This document shows, in pieces, positions 54,428 to 62,219 of a stretch of 64,000 nucleotides of DNA. The notes beneath the pieces were generated by a model. It worked only from the letters and a program-made list of their open reading frames with translations, ran no database searches and was not told the DNA's origin. Positions within the stretch are counted from its first letter, which is position 1, and each line of letters opens with the position of its first letter. This stretch comes from Methanofollis tationis (GTDB taxonomy: Archaea > Halobacteriota > Methanomicrobia > Methanomicrobiales > Methanofollaceae). The stretch is from the NCBI RefSeq assembly GCF_013377755.1, contig NZ_JABXWR010000001.1, forward strand, positions 1,189,104 through 1,253,103, in the 5' to 3' direction. Both the position numbers and the translations under genes were made by a program.

Positions 54428-55540
54428 TCAGCGACCGTTCAGGGAGGTGTAGATCCCGGCGACAAGATCGGAGCGATCGGCCCACCCGAACCGTTCCAGG
54501 GAAGTCTCCCGTGCATGCCTCCCCAGGGCCTCTGCAAGCGCCGGATCAGAGAGCACCCGCCTGATCCCCGCCGCGATCGCCTCGGCACGCGGTTCGACGA
54601 GCAGACCGTCCTCGCCGTCGGCGATCGCCTCGGGTATGCCCCCGGTGCGCGACGCAACGATCGGTTTTGCCATCGCCATCGCCTCGAGCAGGGCGATCGG
54701 AAGGCCGTCGGCCAGGGTGATATGGCAGTAGAGATCGGCGCGGGCGAGCGGGACAAAGGGGTCGTCGACGTCCCCGGTGAAGACCACGGCGTCCGCGACC
54801 CCGATCGCCCGGGCATATCTCTCGAGATCTGGCCTGAACCTCCCGTCCCTGGTCAGAACGAGTTTTATGCCGGGATATTCCCCTCTCAGGAGAGCGACGG
54901 CGGCGATCACCTCCTCGGTCCCTTTCGCCTTGAACCGGTTGACGGTGACCCCCTGGGAGAGGAGGACGATATCGCCGTCGGCGATCCCGAACCGCTCCTG
55001 GAACTCCAGGATCTTCCCGGGGAGGACAGGCCGCGCCTCCACGCCCGGGTAGGTGATCGCCGTCGGCTGCGCAATCGGGATCGCATAGACGGCGGCGATC
55101 TTCGTCTGGAGATCCTGGCTCACGAAGGTCACGCACGCACACCGGCCAATCCCCCAGCAGTACAGGTGCCTCCCGAAAAGGCGGAGGAGACGGTCCTGTA
55201 TCTGGGTGGGGCGTTTCACCTCGGTGAGAAAGGTGTAGACCACCGCCCCTCTGCCCAGGACCGAGCGGTAGAGGGCCGCCCCCAGGAGAAGCCCGATGCT
55301 GTCGTGGACATGGATCACGTCAGGGGAGAGGCGGTGGAGGTGCAGGGCGGTCCCGACGATCTCCCCCAGGGCGCCGGGCCTGACCCTCCCTGCGGGATCG
55401 CCCTCCCCCTCCACGAAGAGGACGTCCACCGAGTTGTCAGGATGGCGGTTCCGCAGCATCGTCACCAGCCCCATGACATAGGCATTGATCCCCCCGCCCC
55501 GCGGCTCGTTCCAGTACATCGAGAGGACGGAGATCTTCAT
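54428..55540 (-). CDS. GT4-type glycosyltransferase
   Basis: 370 aa, GT-B fold. N-terminal MKISVLSMYWNEPRGGGINA with a glycine-rich loop; C-terminal donor site LARADLYCHITLADGLPIAL, ALLEAMAMAKPIVASRTGG-type ExG motif (EAMAMAKPIVASRTGGIPEA), ending SLERFGWADRSDLVAGIY. ATG 55540 was chosen because TATATAAA at 55564-55571 lies about 26 nt ahead, giving a leaderless message; ATG 55549 is possible. Transcribed alone, with about 240 nt of AT-rich non-coding DNA between it and the sugar operon. Confidence 0.9.
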   Translation of the reverse strand: MKISVLSMYWNEPRGGGINAYVMGLVTMLRNRHPDNSVDVLFVEGEGDPAGRVRPGALGEIVGTALHLHRLSPDVIHVHDSIGLLLGAALYRSVLGRGAVVYTFLTEVKRPTQIQDRLLRLFGRHLYCWGIGRCACVTFVSQDLQTKIAAVYAIPIAQPTAITYPGVEARPVLPGKILEFQERFGIADGDIVLLSQGVTVNRFKAKGTEEVIAAVALLRGEYPGIKLVLTRDGRFRPDLERYARAIGVADAVVFTGDVDDPFVPLARADLYCHITLADGLPIALLEAMAMAKPIVASRTGGIPEAIADGEDGLLVEPRAEAIAAGIRRVLSDPALAEALGRHARETSLERFGWADRSDLVAGIYTSLNGR

Positions 55541-55668
55541 CGTGGCCATCTCGCAGCATCCGGTATATAAATGATGCGGTGCCTGGAGAAGGGGCCGCCC
55601 CGGATCCCGGTACGGAGGTGCCGGAAAAATCCCCTTATACCCTTCAGGCACACATAGAGGAGAGATCA

Positions 55669-56178
55669 ATGGAGCACGAGTGTGAGATCAGGCAGGGGAT
55701 CGTCGATATCCCCTCGCTCCCCGCCTTTTTAGAGAGCGTCAGGGAGATCGCCGGGGCGACCGGGACGCATATCATCTTCTTCGACGCCGAAAAAATCGCC
55801 GGAAAGGGGCATGCCAGGAAGGCGGTCGGCCATGCGGTCCGTTCCTGGCGCGAGGGCCGGGCGATCGCAAACAGCCTCGAGATGGAGGCCCTGCTCTATG
55901 CGGCTGGGACCAGGCAGTGCCGGGTGGCGATGGACCTCGGCCTCCACGAGGGGGAGAACCGCTGTTATGTCTGCATCTGCCCCCCCGCACCCGCGGCCGC
56001 GGAGGCCCTTGAGAGGACCGTCCACTGGGACGAAGGGGACTGGGAGGAGATCGACGGGGCAAAAAAAATGCGGCTGATGGAGCGCTATGCGATCACCGCG
56101 GAGGAACTCGCCGCCGCAGGCGGGCGGATCAGGCCCCTGGTCTTTGAGCGGATCGCCCTCCTCGAAGTGAACCGTTAA
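55669..56178 (+). CDS. cgi121: KEOPS complex subunit Cgi121
   Basis: 169 aa from ATG 55669, with AGGAGAGATCA directly ahead. KEOPS makes the t6A37 modification of ANN-decoding tRNAs, and Cgi121 binds the tRNA 3' end. Family features: THIIFFDAEKIAGKGHARKA, SLEMEALLYAAGTRQCRVAM, and the C-terminal MERYAITAEELAAAGG. Convergent with moaB. Confidence 0.9.
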   Translation: MEHECEIRQGIVDIPSLPAFLESVREIAGATGTHIIFFDAEKIAGKGHARKAVGHAVRSWREGRAIANSLEMEALLYAAGTRQCRVAMDLGLHEGENRCYVCICPPAPAAAEALERTVHWDEGDWEEIDGAKKMRLMERYAITAEELAAAGGRIRPLVFERIALLEVNR

Positions 56179-56183
56179 AGTGC

Positions 56184-56672
56184 TTATCCCCGCGCGTGCG
56201 AGATGATGTGCCGCAGCTCGGGCAGGATGATCTGTTCGGTGGCGAGTTTTACCGCCCCGGTCGATCCCGGGATGCAGAAGATCGCTTTTCCACCGGCAAT
56301 CCCCGCGGCCGCGCGCGAGAGCAGGGCCGAGGTCCCGATCTCCCCGTACGAGAGCATCCTGAAGAGCTCGCCAAACCCCTCCATCTTCTTTTCGAAGAAG
56401 GGCTCGATCGCCTCGATGGTGCAGTCGTCAGGGGTGAGACCGGTCCCTCCGTTGAAGATCACCGCATCCGCCTCGGGCAGAGTCCGCGCGAGAATCGAGC
56501 GGATCGCCCCGATATCATCCTTCACGATCGCCGAAACGCTCACCTGGTACCCGGCCCCGGCGAGCAGGTCGCGGATTGCCCGCCCGCTCGTATCGGTCTC
56601 CTCGGTACGCGTGGTGGAGACGGTGATCACCGCCGTCCTGATCGGGATCTCCTTGAGATGCTCCTGTTTCAT
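56184..56672 (-). CDS. moaB: Molybdenum cofactor biosynthesis protein B
   Basis: 162 aa of the MoaB/MogA family, which adenylylates molybdopterin. Seen: AVITVSTTRTEETDTSGRAI, VSVSAIVKDDIGAIRSIL, DAVIFNGGTGLTPDDCTIEA and GKAIFCIPGSTGAVKLATEQ. Methanogens need the cofactor for formylmethanofuran and formate dehydrogenases. It ends 5 nt from cgi121 and its start faces the origin region. Confidence 0.93.
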   Translation of the reverse strand: MKQEHLKEIPIRTAVITVSTTRTEETDTSGRAIRDLLAGAGYQVSVSAIVKDDIGAIRSILARTLPEADAVIFNGGTGLTPDDCTIEAIEPFFEKKMEGFGELFRMLSYGEIGTSALLSRAAAGIAGGKAIFCIPGSTGAVKLATEQIILPELRHIISHARG

Positions 56673-56751
56673 GATATCTCCTTCTTCCTGTGTTGATCCT
56701 CCCGTATGATACCTCTTGCGCCGCGGGGGTGGTGGGAGGGCGCGATCCCCG

Positions 56752-56775
56752 ACCCCTTTGTTTCGACTGGAACGG
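56752..56775 (-). promoter_or_regulatory. Origin recognition box 1
   Basis: ACCCCTTTGTTTCGACTGGA on the plus strand, i.e. TTCCAGTCGAAACAAAGGGG on the minus strand: the archaeal ORB core with its G-string. Confidence 0.8.
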
Positions 56776-56857
56776 GTGGAGAGGAGGAGGGGGATTGGAG
56801 GTGGGGATCATAGGGGGATCTCCCGGTGATCCTGATCCGGGGATCGCGATCCGCCCT

Positions 56858-56977
56858 GATCGTTCTGACCTGGATCGTTCTGACCTGGATCGTTCTGACC
56901 TGGATCGTTCTGACCTGGATCACTCTGATCCAGATCGCTCTGATCCAGATCGCTCTGATCCAGATCGCTCTGATCCC
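56858..56977 (+). repeat. Eight tandem 15-bp GATC iterons at the origin
   Basis: Exactly 120 bp: four identical GATCGTTCTGACCTG units (56858-56917) followed by four GATC(A/G)CTCTGATCC(A/C) units (56918-56977). The second set carries two GATC each. Continuing GATC palindromes bring the total to about 30 GATC between 56806 and 57078. Confidence 0.95.
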
Positions 56978-57165
56978 TGATCCGCGCTCTCCCCTGATCC
57001 GGGGATCGCGATCGATCGCGATCTGGCCTTATTGCTCTGATCGGGATCCGCGATCGATCGCGATCTCTGTCCTGAGATCAGAGAAGATTTATAGTATCAG
57101 TGGATAAACCTACAACAAGCTGTTTTCACTGTGGTAAAGAAAAACAGGTCACCTGTTTTCCACAT

Positions 57166-57190
57166 GCTCCAGTCGAAATAAAGGGGTCCC
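57166..57190 (+). promoter_or_regulatory. Origin recognition box 2
   Basis: CTCCAGTCGAAATAAAGGGG: ORB dyad followed by the GGGG string, plus orientation. Confidence 0.75.
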
Positions 57191-57246
57191 GGATCGCGGC
57201 ACCGATCTCGAAGAATTTCCCGTTTTTTTGCGCCCTTCTGATCACC

Positions 57247-57282
57247 TTTATAAGCAGGTTCCAATGGAAACAAAGGGGTTAT
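57247..57282 (+). promoter_or_regulatory. orc1 promoter overlapped by origin recognition box 3
   Basis: TTTATAAG at 57247-57254 is a TATA box that predicts a start near 57275-57280. The ORB TTCCAATGGAAACAAAGGGG at 57259-57278 covers that start, so Orc1 binding should repress its own gene (inference). Confidence 0.75.
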
Positions 57283-57348
57283 ATCTCCACACCCCACATG
57301 ATCTCTATTCCTGCCCACCCGACCCCCTCAACACCCGCGGCTGATACC

Positions 57349-58632
57349 ATGTCTGAGAATGAAACTCCGTCCTTTGGCCTCTTCCAGAAGTTCCTTTCGA
57401 ACAACCGGATCTTCAAAAACCGGGAGGTTCTCCGCCACTCGTACCGTCCCCAGATCCTCCCTCACCGTCGTCCCCAGATCGATGCGATCGCATCGATCCT
57501 CGCCCCGGCGCTGAAGAACGAGACCCCCTCGAACATCCTGATCTACGGGAAGACCGGGACCGGCAAGACCGCGAGCGTCAGGTATGTCGGGGCAGAACTC
57601 GAGAAGGTGGCCGCGAGCATGTCCACCGGGTGCAAGGTCGTCCACCTCAACTGCGAGGTGATCGATACCCAGTACCGGGTGCTCGCCCAGATCGCCAAAG
57701 GGCTCGAGGACCTCGACGCGACCCCGAGCGACAAGGCGCGTGCGCACATACCGATGACCGGGTGGCCGACCGATCAGGTCTACACCGAACTGAAAAACCA
57801 GCTCGAAGCAGCTGGAGGGGTGCTGGTCATCGTCCTCGACGAGATCGACAAACTGGTGAAGAAGAGCGGGGACGAGACCCTGTACAACCTCACCAGGATC
57901 AACTCAGACCTCAGGTCGTCGAAGGTCTCGATGATCGGGATCTCCAATGACCTGCGGTTCACCGATTTCCTCGACCCCCGCGTCCTCTCCTCCCTTTCAG
58001 AGGAGGAGATCGTCTTCCCGCCGTACAACGCCCCGCAACTCTGCGACATCCTCACCCAGCGCGCCCAGATGGCCTTCATGGCGGGCGGGCTCGACGAGGG
58101 CGTCATCCCGCTCTGCGCCGCCTTCGCCGCGCAGGAGCATGGCGACGCCAGGCGTGCTCTCGACCTCCTGCGGGTCTCGGGCGAACTTGCCGATAGGGAG
58201 AACGGCGAGCGCGTCGGGGAGAAGCACGTCCGCATGGCCCTCGAAAAGATCGAGACCGACTCGATGATCGAGTGCATCTCCACCCTGCCCACCCAGAGCA
58301 AGGTCGTACTCTACTCGATGCTCCTGCTCGAAGAGATGGACAAGAAGATCTTCACCTCAGGCGAGGTGACCCGGGTCTACCGGGACGTCAGCCGGATCGT
58401 TGACATCGATCCCCTCACCCACCGCCGGATCACCGACCTCATCTCCGAACTGAACATGCTCGGGGTGATCAACACCCGGGTCGTCTCCAAAGGGCGGTAC
58501 GGAAGGACAAAAGAGATGTGGTTTGACACCAACACCAAAAAGATACAGGAAGTACTCGCGAAGGATCCCAGACTCTCTGAGGACCGCCTTGCCCAGGTCG
58601 ACCTCAACCGCCTGAGGGCCTCGTTCCGGTGA
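57349..58632 (+). CDS. orc1: Orc1/Cdc6 replication initiator
   Basis: 427-aa origin-binding AAA+ protein. Walker A YGKTGTGKTASVRYV near residue 65, Walker B VLVIVLDEIDKL, sensor 1 MIGISNDLRF, arginine-finger region LDPRVLSSLSEEEIVFPPYN, then a C-terminal winged helix (about 330-420; LPTQSKVVLYSMLLLEEMD, RRITDLISELNMLGVINTR). ATG 57349 matches the family N-terminus; the frame extending upstream crosses the ORBs and is discarded. It sits beside its own origin and overlaps nothing; the Lrp gene follows 5 nt later. Confidence 0.96.
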   Translation: MSENETPSFGLFQKFLSNNRIFKNREVLRHSYRPQILPHRRPQIDAIASILAPALKNETPSNILIYGKTGTGKTASVRYVGAELEKVAASMSTGCKVVHLNCEVIDTQYRVLAQIAKGLEDLDATPSDKARAHIPMTGWPTDQVYTELKNQLEAAGGVLVIVLDEIDKLVKKSGDETLYNLTRINSDLRSSKVSMIGISNDLRFTDFLDPRVLSSLSEEEIVFPPYNAPQLCDILTQRAQMAFMAGGLDEGVIPLCAAFAAQEHGDARRALDLLRVSGELADRENGERVGEKHVRMALEKIETDSMIECISTLPTQSKVVLYSMLLLEEMDKKIFTSGEVTRVYRDVSRIVDIDPLTHRRITDLISELNMLGVINTRVVSKGRYGRTKEMWFDTNTKKIQEVLAKDPRLSEDRLAQVDLNRLRASFR

Positions 58633-58637
58633 TAACA

Positions 58638-59129
58638 ATGGACGAAAAAGATCTCTTAATCCTCCATCTCCTGGAGGAAAACAGCCAGGTGCCTCCCGGC
58701 GAACTGGCGACGATGGTAGAGCTCACGGTCGAAGACGTAGAACGGCGGATCCGCGCGATGGAAGAGGCCAGGATCATCAGGAAGTACGCCGCCGTCGTCG
58801 ACTGGGAGCGCGCCGGCAGGGACGAGGTGAGCTCGATCATCGCCCTCAAGGTCTCGCCCGAGCGGGACTTCGGCTACGACAAGATCGCCGAGCGGATCGC
58901 GCGCTTCAGGGAGGTCAGGGCCCTTCGCCTGGTCTCGGGCCGGTACGATTTCATCCTCCTGGTCAAGGGGAAGAACATGCAGGAGATCGCCCGTTTCGTC
59001 TCCGAGCATATCGCCCCGATGGACCGGATCAGGGAGACGACGACCCAGTTCGTGATGAAGACCTACAAGGAGAACGGCACCCCGTACGACGAGCGCGAGG
59101 CGGGGGAGCGTCTGCCGTACTCCTTCTGA
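58638..59129 (+). CDS. Lrp/AsnC-family regulator
   Basis: 163 aa: N-terminal winged helix (LLILHLLEENSQVPPGELAT, VELTVEDVERRIRAMEEARI) and C-terminal RAM/ligand domain (EVSSIIALKVSPERDFGYDK, LVSGRYDFILLVKGKNMQEI). GGTGA precedes ATG 58638. The aminotransferase follows 8 nt later; Lrp-aminotransferase pairs are common in Methanomicrobiales, so the regulator probably senses an amino acid handled by that enzyme. Confidence 0.93.
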   Translation: MDEKDLLILHLLEENSQVPPGELATMVELTVEDVERRIRAMEEARIIRKYAAVVDWERAGRDEVSSIIALKVSPERDFGYDKIAERIARFREVRALRLVSGRYDFILLVKGKNMQEIARFVSEHIAPMDRIRETTTQFVMKTYKENGTPYDEREAGERLPYSF

Positions 59130-59137
59130 GGTGAACG

Positions 59138-60298
59138 ATGCGGGACTTCGTATCAGAGCGGGCGCGGGTGATCCCCCCTTCGGGGATCAGAAAATTTTTC
59201 GATCTCTGCATGGGTATGCAGGACGTCGTCTCCCTGGGCGTCGGCGAACCTGACTTCGTGACCCCCTGGAATGTCTGCGAGGCAGGCATCTACTCGATCG
59301 AGCAGGGCGTCACCTCGTACACCTCGAACCGGGGATACCCGCCCCTGCTGGCGGCGCTCGCCCTCGACCTGGAGCAGAAGTACAGCCTCTCCTACTCTCC
59401 GGGAGAGGAGATCATCGTCACGACCGGCGTCTCCGAAGCGGCCGACATCGCCATCAGGGCCGTCACCGATCCGGGCGACGAGGTGATCGTCCTGGACCCG
59501 GCCTATGTCAGCTACGCTCCCTGCGTCACACTGGCCGGCGGCGTGCCGGTGCCCCTGCCCTGCCTGGAGAAGGACCGCTTCAGGGTGACACCCGACGCCC
59601 TGATGGAGCGCGTCACACAAAAGACCAAATCCCTGGTGCTCAATTTCCCGAACAACCCGACCGGCGGGGTGATGGGGAGGGACGACTACCGCGCCATCGC
59701 CGACATCATCGTCGACCACGACCTCCTCCTGATCTCTGACGAGGTCTACTCCGAGCTCACCTACGACGGCACCCACTGCTCGCCGGCCTCGATGGACGAC
59801 CTGCGCGACCGGACGATCACGCTCAACGGTTTCTCCAAGGCCTATGCGATGACCGGGTGGCGGATCGGCTACCTCTGCGCCCCCAGGCCGATCTGCGACG
59901 CCGCCCTGAAGATCCACCAGTACGTGATGCTCTGCGCCCCGGTGATGGGGCAGATCGCCGCCCATGCGGCGCTCAGGCAGGCCGAAGAGAACAAAAACGA
60001 GATGGTGCGGGAGTACCGCCTCCGCCGGAACCTCTTCGTGGAGGGTCTCAACCGGATCGGTCTCGCCTGCCACCTGCCGCAGGGCGCCTTCTACGCCTTC
60101 CCATCGATCGAGACGACCGGCCTTTCGGACGAGGAGTTTGCCGAGCGCCTCCTCAAGGAGCAGAAGGTCGCCGTTGTTCCCGGCAGCGCCTTCGGCGCCT
60201 CGGGGAAGGGGCATATCCGCTGCTCCTATGCGACGAGCCGCCAGAACCTCTCCCTGGCCGTCGAGCGGATGGGGGCGTTCATCGCCGGTCTGCCGTGA
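59138..60298 (+). CDS. Class I/II PLP-dependent aminotransferase (AspC-like)
   Basis: 386 aa, fold-type I. Seen: SLGVGEPDFVTPWNV, TTGVSEAADIAIRAV, LNFPNNPTGGVMGRDDY, LISDEVYSELTYDG, PLP lysine in LNGFSKAYAMTGWRIGYLC, and the closing RCSYATSRQNLSLAVERM arginine region. Annotated relatives act on aspartate or aromatic amino acids. GAGGTGA lies ahead of ATG 59138. Third gene of the orc1-lrp-aminotransferase run. Confidence 0.93.
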   Translation: MRDFVSERARVIPPSGIRKFFDLCMGMQDVVSLGVGEPDFVTPWNVCEAGIYSIEQGVTSYTSNRGYPPLLAALALDLEQKYSLSYSPGEEIIVTTGVSEAADIAIRAVTDPGDEVIVLDPAYVSYAPCVTLAGGVPVPLPCLEKDRFRVTPDALMERVTQKTKSLVLNFPNNPTGGVMGRDDYRAIADIIVDHDLLLISDEVYSELTYDGTHCSPASMDDLRDRTITLNGFSKAYAMTGWRIGYLCAPRPICDAALKIHQYVMLCAPVMGQIAAHAALRQAEENKNEMVREYRLRRNLFVEGLNRIGLACHLPQGAFYAFPSIETTGLSDEEFAERLLKEQKVAVVPGSAFGASGKGHIRCSYATSRQNLSLAVERMGAFIAGLP

Positions 60299-60325
60299 TC
60301 CCCTCTTTCTCATTTTCCCGGAAAC

Positions 60326-60334
60326 AATTTTTTT
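60326..60334 (+). terminator. T-run after aminotransferase
   Basis: An A-rich stretch then seven T about 30 nt after the stop codon. Confidence 0.45.
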
Positions 60335-60384
60335 GATCCCGGCAGGGCCGGATGTGCCTGTTGTCTGACAATCGGCAGCCAGAT

Positions 60385-60409
60385 AACCCCTTTATTTCCA
60401 CTGGAACTC
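60385..60409 (-). promoter_or_regulatory. Origin recognition box 4
   Basis: CCCCTTTATTTCCACTGGAA: a full ORB in minus orientation, facing the origin-side boxes across the orc1-lrp-aminotransferase genes. Confidence 0.75.
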
Positions 60410-60440
60410 TGGAGATATTCGCGGGATCGGATCGCGCGCG

Positions 60441-60465
60441 AATCCTCCCCTGTGGAGGGAGGATT
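60441..60465. repeat. Perfect inverted repeat between ORBs
   Basis: AATCCTCCC and GGGAGGATT flank a 7-nt loop. It may be a protein-binding site of the second ORB cluster or a terminator hairpin. Confidence 0.45.
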
Positions 60466-60480
60466 TGCCGTAGGTTTCAT

Positions 60481-60504
60481 TACCCTTTCATTTCATCTGG
60501 AACA
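60481..60504 (-). promoter_or_regulatory. Origin recognition box 5 (degenerate)
   Basis: CCCTTTCATTTCATCTGGAA: keeps the spacing and GGAA half but has a weaker dyad than the other boxes. Confidence 0.5.
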
Positions 60505-60578
60505 CTTCCACCGGCGGACCGTTTGCATTTCTGGATAAGGGCGAATGGTATAATATCGCGGTGCGCCCTCTCCTCCCC

Positions 60579-60899
60579 ATGCAGAAGAGACAGGTGAATG
60601 CGATCGTCGACCTTGCGATGCTCGTCACATTCGTTATCGTCGCCCTATCGTCCCTGGTTCTATTTTTCGTCCTCCCCTCGGGGGGCCCCGGATGGCGCGG
60701 CGGCACCGGCAGCGCCGCCCTGAATGTTTTTCTCGGCGTCGCCCGGTCAGACTGGGTGGACTTCCACGAGATCACCGGCATGGCCTTCCTCGCCCTGATG
60801 GCCGTCCACACCCTGCTCCATATCCCGTATTTCAGGAATATCGGACGCTGCCTTTTCCCGGGAAAAAGTGATAGAGGTAGTGTTTCAGATCTTCTGTAA
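60579..60899 (+). CDS. DUF4405 membrane protein, C-terminus altered by IS256 copy C
   Basis: 106 aa with a first transmembrane helix (LVTFVIVALSSLVLFFVLPS) and the DUF4405 core WVDFHEITGMAFLALMAVHTLLHIPYF, whose histidines resemble cytochrome b-type heme ligands. GGTATAATAT at about 60547 suggests a leaderless ATG 60579. Copy C entered eight codons from the end: the native CENE-stop is replaced by GSVSDLL-stop encoded in the IS end, so the fold is likely unharmed. Confidence 0.8.
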   Translation: MQKRQVNAIVDLAMLVTFVIVALSSLVLFFVLPSGGPGWRGGTGSAALNVFLGVARSDWVDFHEITGMAFLALMAVHTLLHIPYFRNIGRCLFPGKSDRGSVSDLL

Positions 60900-62132
60900 T
60901 TCGTCTGAGCCCTGTCTCCTTGTTTGATCATTCCCCCTCCATCGTCAAATATCTTCTGCCGGTCACCCACTCCTCATTGATGTCCATCAGGATGGATCCT
61001 GCCAGCCTGAGGAGTGACTCTTCATTGGGAAAGGCCCCTACAACTTTGGTTCTCCGTTTCAGTTCCTTGTTGACTCTTTCCATCATGTTCGTCGTTCGGA
61101 TCCGCTTTGCGTGCTCTTTCGGGAACGCCGTGTAACTCATAAGTCCCGGGATGAATCTCTCGATCGTATTGGCCGCTTTCCGATATCCTCGTTCGTTCAG
61201 ATCATCTGCAAGCTGCTGAAGTCTTTCCTCGTCCCCATATGCCTCCTTCAAGGACTCAGCAACTTCTTTCTGATGTTTCCGTGGAATATTCTTTAAAACC
61301 GCCCGGGTGCAATGGACCGAGCACATCTGCCACGATGCGCCGAGGAAGGCGGCTTCCGCCGCCTTCTGGATCCCGGCATGACCATCTGAGACAACCATCT
61401 TGACACCCACCAATCCTCGTTCTTTGAGGTCTTCGAACAATCCCGACCAGAACATCTCATTTTCACAATCAGTGATTCTGGCTCCCAGGATTTCCCGGTA
61501 GCCATCCATTCGAACACCGGCGATCACCAGAAGAGCTTTGGTGATGTACCGTGGTCCCTCTCTGACTTTGTAGTACGAAGCATCCACAAAGAGATAGGGA
61601 ATCTCCTGTTCAATCGGCCTCTGAAGGAATGCATGGACCTGTTCATCGAGGTCCTTTGCTATCCTGGATACTGAAGCAGGAGAGAGTTGTTCGATGCCAA
61701 AATGAGCAACAATCTCCTGGATCCGGCGGGTTGAGACTCCCTGAAGGTAGGATTCAAAGATAGCATTCTCAAGAGCCTTCTCAACCCGGGAATAGCGTCC
61801 AAATACCTGTGTTTCGAAGGGAAATTCTCGGAACTGCGGTTTCTGGAGGATCGTTTCTCCATATCGGGTTTTCAGAGATCGCTTCTTGTAGCCGTTTCGG
61901 TGAGCCTTCCGCGCATCGGTTCGTTCATACTGCTCGGCTCCCGCCTGGTGGAGGGCTTCGAGCAGCATCACCTGGTTGAGGAACCAGGTGATGAGGGTCT
62001 TCATGCCATTCTCATTATCGGAAAGATAATCTTCGATTAACGCTAAGGGATCCATGGCCCTGTTTCTCCTTTGTCCAAATCTAGGTTGGATTCAGGGCCA
62101 AATTATTTTTACAGAAGATTCGTTACACTGTC
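60876..62132 (-). mobile_element. IS256-family element, copy C
   Basis: 1257 bp, flanked by the perfect 8-bp duplication GTGATAGA at 60868-60875 and 62133-62140. Against copy B about eleven base differences were seen by eye: nine within the gene, all silent and between about 61480 and 61880, and two near the right end (GACAGTG instead of GATAGTG in the terminal repeat). Confidence 0.95.
60928..62055 (-). CDS. IS256-family transposase, copy C
   Basis: 375 aa, identical in protein to copies A and B despite nine nucleotide differences, which is purifying selection on an active transposase. Same catalytic residues as copy A. Confidence 0.95.
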   Translation of the reverse strand: MDPLALIEDYLSDNENGMKTLITWFLNQVMLLEALHQAGAEQYERTDARKAHRNGYKKRSLKTRYGETILQKPQFREFPFETQVFGRYSRVEKALENAIFESYLQGVSTRRIQEIVAHFGIEQLSPASVSRIAKDLDEQVHAFLQRPIEQEIPYLFVDASYYKVREGPRYITKALLVIAGVRMDGYREILGARITDCENEMFWSGLFEDLKERGLVGVKMVVSDGHAGIQKAAEAAFLGASWQMCSVHCTRAVLKNIPRKHQKEVAESLKEAYGDEERLQQLADDLNERGYRKAANTIERFIPGLMSYTAFPKEHAKRIRTTNMMERVNKELKRRTKVVGAFPNEESLLRLAGSILMDINEEWVTGRRYLTMEGE

Positions 62133-62169
62133 GTGATAGATGCGAGAATGAGTGAGGGGAGCAAACCCC

Positions 62170-62189
62170 GATGATATACTTTTATCATC
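62170..62189. promoter_or_regulatory. Inverted repeat in purA promoter
   Basis: GATGATA and TATCATC flank TACTTT about 30-50 nt before the purA start. The repeat embraces the TATA-like TATACTTTTAT, so a bound dimer would compete with TBP. Confidence 0.45.
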
Positions 62190-62219
62190 AAGTATCACCC
62201 CAAATTACATGATATAGCA

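Larger units (their letters stand above)
56752..57348. other. Chromosomal replication origin region (oriC)
   Basis: About 600 nt non-coding between moaB and orc1/cdc6. In order it holds an ORB on the minus strand (56752-56775), eight 15-bp iterons (56858-56977), two copies of a GATCGCGATCGATCGCGATC palindrome-type segment (around 57004-57023 and 57046-57065), and an AT-richer unwinding candidate (57075-57165, ATTTATAGTATC, GTGGATAAACC). Two plus-strand ORBs (57166-57190, 57258-57282) follow. ORBs facing outward around an AT-rich stretch next to orc1/cdc6 is the standard archaeal origin layout. Confidence 0.85.

Noticed and set aside
56858-56977. CRISPR array
   Set aside because: Units are 15 bp and directly adjacent without spacers; these are iterons.
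59153-60313. 386-codon frame opposite the aminotransferase
   Set aside because: Mirror-image shadow without a domain.
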